A stretch of 64,000 nucleotides of DNA from Adineta vaga. Lineage: Eukaryota; Rotifera. The translations under genes and the position numbers were made by a program. Location: NCBI GenBank assembly GCA_021613535.1, contig CP075492.1, positions 1,116,001 through 1,180,000 on the forward strand, in the 5' to 3' direction. The notes under the pieces were generated by a model. It made no database searches. It was not told the DNA's origin and worked only from the letters and a program-made list of their open reading frames with translations. Positions 57,032 to 64,000 of this stretch are shown one piece after another (the stretch's first letter is position 1; each line of letters opens with the position of its first letter).

Positions 57032-58975
57032 ATGGAATGTTTACGAAAATATGGAAAATTCCTCAAACAATTAAATTTATTTAAAGTGGCTACTGATCGA
57101 ACAATAAACGGTGTTAAACAACAACAGATTCTCACACGTATCTATATAATTCTATTATCGGGTATAATTATTTCTATTTTAAATAGAATATTTTTTTCTC
57201 TATTTTATTCTTAATCTATTAAAATTTTTCATTTGAATTGACAACGAACGCTCGACATATCAACTCACTTTACTCTCGACTGTAGAAGACAGGTATTTTC
57301 TTCGTGTACTGATAGTGAGACGAATTGATATAGCAAGTTTATATACGAGAAAACGATTCAAATTTTTTTCTCATCCACACCCTCGCTAAAGTCGAGAGAA
57401 TAATTTTTCTATTAAAAATATGTAAATTTATTTTCATTATTAGGTTCATTGTTGATCCTTCTTTTATTTCATACATTTCATACTGAAATAGTCATAATCA
57501 CCGAATCAAATCCATCACTTGACATTTACAAAAATTTAGAAAATTCATATTCAAATACGCTGAAATGTCCTTGTTCATTGATGATAATACCTTACAAAAA
57601 CTTTCTTTCACTTACTCCAATTATACATGAAATGTGTTCAAGTGATCTTGTTGATGATCGTTGGATAACAGTATGGAAAACTTTAAGAGGTATATTTATG
57701 TTACATGATTGGCGTGATCAAGCTTCATCTCAATTTCAATTGTTATCTGATCTTTGTCGATTGACTAATCGAACAATCGATGACGCAGTGCGTCGATTTC
57801 TTTTAGAATCTTTTGCTGCTTTAAATGTTCTTAACAAAGAAGATTTCGAAGCACAATTATATAAAATACTCAATCAATTTTTTCAATCAATCACTACATC
57901 TTTTCGTGTGCTTGTCGATACGACACGTCTTTTTACTCAAGTCGATCAGCCTTATATGAGATGGGTACACCGTAATTACAGAACCTCTTATACAGATCTG
58001 ATCATCAATCTTTGGAAAAATGAAACAAATAATAAAGAATCATTGAACGTAAGAAAACAAAACACCTAAATTCTCAAAAAATAAGAGATTACATTTGAGT
58101 GAGAATTTTCTATATGAATAAAAGATTTGTATGAATTGACATGTGAACAATGAAAACAATATTTATTGTCTTTTTTTTAGTTTACGTTCTCTTTGGCTGG
58201 AATAAAAAATATCGAGTCAGAATCATTCAAATGCATTTGTGCGATGGATCCTGATTGTCAAAATTCAGCTCGTTTTTATAATACTATATTTGAGTTAGCA
58301 CCTTTTTTTGACGTAGATCGAACTTACATTTTAACAGAGTTCGTCGAAAGATGTTCTACAGTCGATTCTCTTCTATTCTCAACACTTGAATGTTTTTACT
58401 TTGACTCTGATTGTTTCATGCTTTTAATACGTGCCGCACAAAACGCTCAGCGTGTATCTTTTGATCTATCAAGATTTTATATTCGTCCTTTCGTGTATAA
58501 TACAACGTTTAGTCATTTTCCACTTCATACTACAATTAAAACAATAGTTGACGAATTAATGATCGAACAATGGAATCCAGTTGTTTCCTATGAACGTTTT
58601 TATCAATCATGTGCGCCAAAATATTGTTCTTATTCACGGCGAATTCGCACTAAGAATACTATTGAACTGATAATGTCATTAGTATCAATGATCGGTGGTC
58701 TTACTACTTCACTAAAATTAATTACACCTTATCTTGTCAAAGTATGTTTTTATTTATGGTCAGTCATCATCAGAAAACAACGAGAACAAGAACCACAATC
58801 GGAACAACAAAGTAGAATTATTGAATCTCTTGAAAATATAGTGTATAGATTATTTTCACAAGTTAAAGATCTATATCTGATACAGTTCGTATCTGATGTG
58901 AGAGAGAAGAAAGTCTTGCATTGTTTTATTGATTTGAATTTACATTTTGATTGTGAGTTAAAATCAATACCTTAA
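57032..58975 (+). CDS. Unit U5: two-membrane-segment, Cys-rich family protein
   Basis: Exons 57032-57161, 57444-58048 and 58181-58975, introns 282 and 132 nt, phases consistent; 509 residues. It shows MECLRKYGKFLKQLNLF, TM1 (SLLILLLFHTF), TLKCPCSLMIIPYKNF, HEMCSSDL, CICAMDPDCQNSARF, DSLLFSTLECFYFDSDC, FYQSCAPKYCSYS and TM2 with SMIGGLTTSLKLITP. A longer Glu/Gln-rich tail (EQEPQSEQQSR) follows. This is the only unit in the second cluster without a break. Its first exon can also be entered from U4 through the acceptor ending at 57023. The first intron contains a C-rich half of the hairpin family (57371-57384). Function unknown. Confidence 0.75.
57371..57384. repeat. Half hairpin element (copy q) inside a U5 intron
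   Basis: TCATCCACACCCTC, right arm only, within the first intron of U5. Confidence 0.4.
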
Positions 58976-59130
58976 ACTTAATGTTCCTTAGACTTATCGT
59001 TCGCTTGTGACCGAACTGAATCAGATTCTGACAGCTATAGCCACGCACCAGTCTATAATGTTGTCCAACCACTATTTTAGTAGTCGTTCTCCTCTGAACT
59101 TTCCATTCATATCAGAAAATATTATATCTC

Positions 59131-59157
59131 GAAGGTGTGGATATGAATAGAGACACT
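59131..59157. repeat. Half hairpin element (copy r)
   Basis: GAAGGTGTGGATATGAATAG followed by AGACACT, resembling the left half of copy p; it lies between U5 and U6. Confidence 0.4.
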
Positions 59158-59210
59158 GAATTGTTTCTTTGTTTGTTTACAGTTCCTCAACAAAGTTGGG
59201 ATCGATTAAA

Positions 59211-60614
59211 ATGATCATACGAAATCTAATTACACTGTTACGAATTCAATTGATTAACTTAAACATCTTCTCTTCACGAGATTTTGATAGTCGAATGGAT
59301 CGAATAACAACTAAACGACTTGGTCAATGGTCTACTCGTTTGCATTTTATTCTACTAATCAGTGGCATTGTTATATTAATTCTTTACACTATCATTCAAC
59401 CTCAGACAATTACGAAAGATTTCCGTGAACCACCTTTCAATCTCTATGAACATCTGGTAGAAAGATTGGAAATCAACTCAAATGTTTATGTTCATCTATT
59501 GCATCGATACATAAGAAATTTGTCACTATTGAACCACGATTTCATCAGGTAAACAGAGATAAGTGTTGATGTCATACTCACAGACATTAATATATAAGTA
59601 TATTAATTTGCGATTGAGAATCAATCTAATATTCTTCTTCTTTTCTTGTGTTTTCAGATTTGTTCAAGCCCATTTGCTTCGGATCAATGGCGAATGAATA
59701 TTACATTCGGTCTCACTAGTAATTTATCCACTGAAATAAGAACAGATTATCGTCGTTTTCTCTCAGCTCATCTGCAATTTCTTCATGGTCTATGTCAACT
59801 CTCTACCCAATTAGTTAATAACTTCGTCGATCAATTCCTTACTTCATTATTCATCACTACACAACTTCTACCTGAAAAGAAGTTTTTTCAACGTCTCAAT
59901 TTAACGATTGAACAAGGTAAATCCAATATTCCAATCAAATTCAATCATCTTCTCTTCTTGATTCGCCGCATAAACCACGGTAATGCTATCATCTCTACAT
60001 ATGGAACGAATTTCGAGTACATTGTTCCTTGGGATAGACTTTACAATGTATATGCACCTGTTCAAGCGATAATTTATAATGATAATTGTTCCTGTGGATT
60101 ACATTCAAATTGTATAACTCAAGCAAATTTCACAGAGCCAAACTCTTCTAAACTGATCTCACTCATAGGTTTGAAAATAGGTTGTACACCAAGTGAATCC
60201 TTTCTTGCTTCAACTCTGGAATGTTTCTATAATCAATCGTGTATTGATCACATCGAAAAATATACGTTGTACACAAATAGTCAGAATTCTTCTCATCCTC
60301 TTTCTATCACAGCCAATCACTTTTCAATCAATACTACAGTATCAGAATTGATACAACATCTGTTCGTTGATGAATGGTTGATAACAAACAATTATATAAC
60401 CTATTTTCAACAATGTAAACCATTTCTCTGTTCATATACATATATTCAACAATTCAGTGTCTTGTATATTGTAACTACTCTACTTGCTCTTCAAGGTGGT
60501 CTTACCATTGTTCTCAAATGGATATCACCTAAAATAATACAAATCATAGCAACTATTTATTATCGTCGAAAGCAACGCACAACATTGTTCAACCTACTTC
60601 ATCTAACGAGTTGA
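59211..60614 (+). pseudogene. Unit U6 of the two-membrane-segment family, one-base frameshift
   Basis: Exon 1 runs from ATG 59211 to the donor GTAAAC at about 59550, exon 2 from about 59659 to the TGA at 60614. It shows TM1 (FILLISGIVILILYTII), FNLYEHLVE, then a frame change at about 59457-59463. One base seems to be missing before KIGNQLKCLCSSIASI, after which FHQ joins ICSSPFASDQW across the intron in phase 0. The rest is complete: CSCGLHSNCITQANF, ESFLASTLECFYNQSC, YFQQCKPFLCSYTY and TM2 with ALQGGLTIVLKWISP. The break is a single base next to an A-run, so it may be a sequencing error. Its stop codon overlaps the next start (TGATG). A polypyrimidine acceptor (TTTGTTTACAG) lies 29 bases upstream of the ATG. 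Confidence 0.65.
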
Positions 60615-61026
60615 TGTCTGTTCAGATTGTTAATGCAAACGTTAATGATTTCACTTCGAATTTAGAATCAATACCAAGAAATGAAGTACTAGTGTATGTA
60701 TCATTCATCTTTATTTGAATAGTAATTAATGATTTATATGTTTAGAACAAACTTACCATCATCAGCTCGATGCTCTCTTCAAGCCATTATAATATGTATA
60801 ATATTAGTATGTGTGATAATCGTTCTCACTCTATTTTCCATCTACTTTCCTCGACAAGGTAAAAATCAGTTTGTACTGATGATTATGTTACTAAGAATTC
60901 ACTTTTGATTTGTTAGCTCCTATTACAATGAGACCGATGATCAACACTACTTCAGAAACAACATCAACGACAACAAAAACAAGTTCGTTACATCTACTTC
61001 TTATTTTCTCTTCAGATTTAGTATAG
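60614..61026 (+). CDS. Small single-pass membrane protein or truncated gene
   Basis: Three exons, 60614-60693, 60746-60858 and 60917-61026, with introns of 52 and 58 nt and matching phases; 100 residues. MSVQIVNANVNDF leads to a signal-anchor (AIIICIILVCVIIVLTLFSI) and then a Thr-rich stretch (TTSETTSTTTKT). In bdelloids this N-terminal layout (cytosolic tail, anchor, Thr-rich stalk) commonly precedes NHL or FG-GAP ectodomains. It may therefore be the orphaned start of such a gene, possibly of the FG-GAP gene 500 bases downstream, although that gene has its own signal peptide. Confidence in splicing is good; completeness is uncertain. Confidence 0.55.
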
Positions 61027-61539
61027 TCTAGATTGTGAATGTAAGAGTGAAGTATGTTCATGTTCGCATTTATCTCCTTGTTAATATCAATACGAGAGAA
61101 AATGTCTTATGTAAACTACACTAAAGACAAATTTTAAAGTCTAATGAAGTAGTATGAATTCCTTCGTAATAGATCAAATAACTTTTGTTTTATATTAGCT
61201 AAGAAACATATACCTAAAATAGAGACTACTGCATCGTTAATCCATTTGTTATTTCCATATCACATTTAGATCTGATTCCAGTGACAACTAATCATAGAAG
61301 ATAATAACATAAGAACAGATTTCGAGCAATATATTCAAAGCCCATTTTCATTTACAAGATACCGTTTCAACTGACGAACAATTCACTTGCAATTTATTCC
61401 TTTTTTTTGTATTCAGATGTAGTTTACGTCCTACACTGAAGGCGACTGACTTTAGTATCGTACGCACAATGACAGATCTCATGAGAACATATAAACACTT
61501 CCCGCAGAATTGTTTCTATGTAGAGTAGATCATATCAGG
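61027..61539. other. Intergenic, no gene
   Basis: AT-rich spacer before the FG-GAP gene. No coding exons recognised that would link the membrane-anchor gene to the propeller gene. Confidence 0.4.
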
Positions 61540-62685
61540 ATGGTGGTTGTTGTGAAGAGTATTGTGTTTTTCGTTTTATTCATATCAGCTTGTCATCTAA
61601 AGTTTCAAACAATCTATACTGATACTGAAAATATTCGACCAATATCACCTGTCATTGCTGATTTCAATGGCGACGATCAAGTCGATCTTGCTTTTTACTG
61701 TGTGCGAAACAATAATCTACATGTATTTCTTGGAGATGGCAATGGGACTTTTAAAGAAAAAGTTGCATTTGCAATTGGATATGTTGAATTGATACAAATT
61801 ATCACAACCGATTTTAACCATGATCATCGAGCCGATCTCGTTTTCACTAATTATCGACAAGGGCAAATAGGTCTTTTCCAAAGGTATGATAATGGAACTT
61901 TTCAAACATTCAATATCTTATCAATTCCATTTCGTGATTATCCAATTAACATCGCTGTAACTGACTTTAATGATGACGATAATACTGATATCCTCATCTT
62001 CAATATTTACACTACAAGCATTTATATATTTCTAGGACATGACGACGAAACATTTTCATGGTTACCGTTAGCATATTTCTGGTCCGATGTATTTGAAATG
62101 AAGTCTATTGATACCGCTGATTTGAATCATGATGGTTATCTTGATATTATTGTCTCGACTGCATTAGTTGGAGGTATTACTGCAATTCTAGGAGATGGAA
62201 ATGGAACTCTTGGAAAAATGATGTTCTCCTACACTCAAAGCGCAGTGTTCGATGATGTTCTTATTCGAGATTTCAATGGTGATACTCGATTAGATCTCAT
62301 TGTTTCGTCTAAATCTTTAAACGATATTCGCGTGATGTTGGGATATGGTAATGGTTATTGTCATTTGAATAAAACGTTTCACATTGAAAGGCCTACGCAT
62401 CCATTTAAAATTGCAACTGGTGATTTCAACTGTGATGGTCAACTAGATATTGTTTTCAGTCAATCTGATCCATTTCGAATAAGTGTACTAGTTGTTGGTT
62501 TAGGAAATGAGATTTTTGATATACAAACAGTGTTGTTGATGGAATCCAGACGTGACTATATTTGGATCGATGTCGATGATTTCAATGGTGATAGTTATGA
62601 TGATATAATTGTTGTTGATGGATCATCTGGTTGTATCTTCATTCTTTTAAATGTCTGTGAATGTTGCATACATGAAAATCTATAG
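61540..62685 (+). CDS. Secreted FG-GAP/VCBS beta-propeller protein
   Basis: Single exon, 381 residues from ATG 61540; the frame extends 10 codons upstream only with a TTG. Signal peptide VVVVKSIVFFVLFISAC, then seven FG-GAP-type repeats, each with a calcium-loop motif: DFNGDDQVDLAF, DFNHDHRADLVF, DFNDDDNTDILI, DLNHDGYLDIIV, DFNGDTRLDLIV, DFNCDGQLDIVF and DFNGDSYDDIIV. Interspersed GDGNGTF-type turns complete each blade. Seven repeats make a complete integrin-alpha-like propeller. It is probably an extracellular adhesion or recognition protein. The short Cys-rich tail (NVCECCIHENL) is odd. No break seen. Confidence 0.85.
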   Translation: MVVVVKSIVFFVLFISACHLKFQTIYTDTENIRPISPVIADFNGDDQVDLAFYCVRNNNLHVFLGDGNGTFKEKVAFAIGYVELIQIITTDFNHDHRADLVFTNYRQGQIGLFQRYDNGTFQTFNILSIPFRDYPINIAVTDFNDDDNTDILIFNIYTTSIYIFLGHDDETFSWLPLAYFWSDVFEMKSIDTADLNHDGYLDIIVSTALVGGITAILGDGNGTLGKMMFSYTQSAVFDDVLIRDFNGDTRLDLIVSSKSLNDIRVMLGYGNGYCHLNKTFHIERPTHPFKIATGDFNCDGQLDIVFSQSDPFRISVLVVGLGNEIFDIQTVLLMESRRDYIWIDVDDFNGDSYDDIIVVDGSSGCIFILLNVCECCIHENL

Positions 62686-62717
62686 ACAAAATGCCTTAAT
62701 TTACTTATCAATTCAAA

Positions 62718-63041
62718 TTGCACACATTTGTGTACATGATTATATCTAATTTCTTTAATTTTTATGTTCTATTCTCAATTTTTTCAGTATTATTCATTTA
62801 TCTCAATATATCTATATGTTACTTTAAAACATTAAACGATAGCACCAGCCACAGCCATTCTCAAGATGCAGATACATATCTTTCGAGTCCAGAGATAATT
62901 CACTTACAGGATGCTATCGACAAAATGAACGAAATAAAAAAACAAAGGATAAATCAACCAGTAGCCATCATTCGTTTCTCCTCGACAATAGCGAAAATGC
63001 TTCCGGAGAGGATATGTGTATTGATGAATTTGAATCCATAA
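62718..63041 (+). CDS. Possible small protein, uncertain
   Basis: A frame of 107 residues. The first third is a hydrophobic stretch that could be an untranslated or intronic region. The rest (HSHSQDADTYLSSPEIIHLQ, DAIDKMNEIKKQRINQPV) looks coding, with an amphipathic helix. TTAAACGATAG near 62832-62842 could be an acceptor in front of the coding-like part. No family recognised; it may be an exon of a neighbouring gene. Confidence 0.3.
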   Translation: MHTFVYMIISNFFNFYVLFSIFSVLFIYLNISICYFKTLNDSTSHSHSQDADTYLSSPEIIHLQDAIDKMNEIKKQRINQPVAIIRFSSTIAKMLPERICVLMNLNP

Positions 63042-63044
63042 ATG

Positions 63045-63064
63045 CTCACCCACACCCACACCCT
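63045..63064. repeat. Half hairpin element (copy s)
   Basis: CTCACCCACACCCACACCCT, right arm only, directly after the stop codon at 63041. No G-rich partner nearby. Confidence 0.5.
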
Positions 63065-63325
63065 ACTTTCCCAATAAACATGACAATCTTTTAGTTTTAT
63101 TATTATTGGATTTATTATGCAATTCGTTTAATGTATTGTATTCCTTCAATATTCGATGAGTCATAGATATACGTTTTATTGCACAACAAGGAGAAACTTT
63201 TCCGTTCTACCATAAATTGTACATGAAAGCCAATGAGACGAACAAATTTTGTTTTTTTTCTGTGGATGACATCATGTTCTTTTGGTAGACACGATGCATA
63301 TATCATTGATTATACGTTTTTAGAA

Positions 63326-63817
63326 ATGCGTCTTACGATTGCACATGTTTACAGTAAGGTACGTGCACAACTTGAACCATTTATAATTGATATTGATCCA
63401 TCATACACAATCTTACAAATAAAAGAGAAAATTACACAACAGACATATGTACAATCATATGATCAGTTTTTAAGTGTCGATGGTCGAACACTTGACGATG
63501 AACATACTATTTCATCATATGATTTTATTAAAAGTGGAAGTAAAATAACTTTAGTGGTATTTCCTAATGTTTTGCGTGAAAAGTATCGTATATACGTTGC
63601 TATTCAAGGTCCAAACGAAGAACATAAGACTATTGATTTAGACATTTATTATTATGATACTGTTGCTCAAGTCAAACAAACTATTTTTGAATGTACACAA
63701 ATACCAACAGGCAAGCAAAGACTTATTTTTGCTGGTAAACAATTATCAGATGAACGAATTTTCTCGAATTATGGTGTTCAGAAGGAGAGTACAGCACTTC
63801 TATTTACTAGAGACTAG
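63326..63817 (+). CDS. Tandem ubiquitin-like domain protein
   Basis: 163 residues from ATG 63326, which directly follows an acceptor-like TACGTTTTTAG (ends 63323). The frame is open further upstream but that part looks non-coding. There are two ubiquitin-like folds in tandem. The first (RLTIAHVYSKVRAQLEPFII, DIDPSYTILQIKEKI, FLSVDGRTLDDEHTI) covers about residues 1-78. The second (RIYVAIQGPNEEHKTIDLDI, VAQVKQTIFECTQIPTGKQR, LIFAGKQLSDERIFSNYGV) covers about 85-163. Both keep the hydrophobic core pattern, and the second keeps the I..G.Q.LIF.GK.L signature. The protein ends LLFTRD without a Gly-Gly, so it cannot be conjugated like ubiquitin. It is likely a non-covalent adaptor or shuttle-type protein. 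Confidence 0.8.
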   Translation: MRLTIAHVYSKVRAQLEPFIIDIDPSYTILQIKEKITQQTYVQSYDQFLSVDGRTLDDEHTISSYDFIKSGSKITLVVFPNVLREKYRIYVAIQGPNEEHKTIDLDIYYYDTVAQVKQTIFECTQIPTGKQRLIFAGKQLSDERIFSNYGVQKESTALLFTRD

Positions 63818-63845
63818 TGTCAAAATTTTGTTCATTTTTTCGCTT

Positions 63846-63851
63846 AATAAA
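63846..63851 (+). terminator. Polyadenylation signal of the ubiquitin-like gene
   Basis: AATAAA 29 bases after the stop codon, 15 bases before the G/T-rich arm of hairpin copy t. Confidence 0.55.
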
Positions 63852-63866
63852 TAATATTTATCTACC

Positions 63867-63920
63867 TTGAGGGTGAGGATGTATGTGTGTATGAACAAAA
63901 AGTATTCACACCCTTTTCAA
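63867..63920. repeat. Telomere-like hairpin element (copy t)
   Basis: TTGAGGGTGAGGATGTATGT ... TATTCACACCCTTTTCAA. Outer arms TTGAGGGTG/CACCCTTTTCAA pair imperfectly. Confidence 0.6.
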
Positions 63921-63968
63921 AATACTCATATCGATATCGATCAAGCAATACATAGTTTTTCATAATCT

Positions 63969-64000
63969 CTGAGGTGCGGGTGTGAATATGCTACACTCAC
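63969..64000. repeat. Hairpin element cut by the window edge (copy u)
   Basis: CTGAGGTGCGGGTGTGAATA and then CTACACTCAC; the right arm continues beyond the window. Confidence 0.5.

Noticed and set aside
3386-64000. CRISPR-like array from repeated short elements
   Set aside because: Copies are kilobases apart and diverged, with no regular spacers; the DNA is eukaryotic with introns.

Overview
The window looks like eukaryotic nuclear DNA from a bdelloid rotifer (Adineta/Rotaria type). The evidence is AT-rich sequence, many very small GT-AG introns (about 40-70 nt), genes packed on both strands, and expanded families of rhodopsin-like receptors, F-box, NHL, FG-GAP and LDLa/EGF/7TM proteins. There is also a TGTGGG-rich repeat like the telomeric repeat I recall for bdelloids. 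Species assignment is inference.

Layout. 1-3.2 kb: 3' part of an LDLa/EGF receptor with seven membrane segments (+). 3.8-5.2 kb: a secreted glycoside-hydrolase-like gene (-), possibly of foreign origin. 6.1-7.0 kb: a broken NHL-repeat gene. 7.3-11.3 kb: a complete 19-exon lysosomal alpha-mannosidase (-). 11.6-15.4 kb: no gene seen. 15.5-21.3 kb: three tandem units (U1-U3) of an unrecognised cysteine-rich two-membrane-segment family. 22-25.7 kb: a membrane RING protein and a frameshifted 7TM receptor (-). 27.3-31.2 kb: a receptor pseudogene, a small two-exon gene and an F-box protein. 31.4-35.2 kb: a DNA transposon with 267-bp terminal inverted repeats and a five-exon transposase. 35.8-39.6 kb: a sugar transporter (-) and a DDX3-like helicase relic (-). 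40-46.4 kb: a small unknown protein, a 7TM receptor (-), a Ly6-like GPI protein and a short CS-alpha-beta (defensin-like) secreted peptide. 46.9-53.2 kb: a second, complete LDLa/EGF/7TM receptor and another 7TM receptor. 54.4-60.6 kb: three more units (U4-U6) of the two-membrane-segment family, two of them damaged. 60.6-63.8 kb: a small membrane protein, an FG-GAP propeller protein and a double ubiquitin-like protein.

Two signals run across the window. The first is about twenty short elements, full or degenerate, with G/T-rich left arms and C/A-rich right arms (GAGGGTGTGGGTG ... CACCCACACCCTC). They lie between genes or in introns, often just past gene 3' ends. The second is the six-unit tandem family. 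Three of its unit-to-unit junctions carry matching phase-1 splice sites, so neighbouring units could be spliced into multi-unit proteins.

Limits: exon boundaries were read by eye from splice-site consensus, reading frame and recalled family similarity. No search, alignment program or RNA data was used. Several single-base frameshifts lie in or next to homopolymers and could be sequencing errors.
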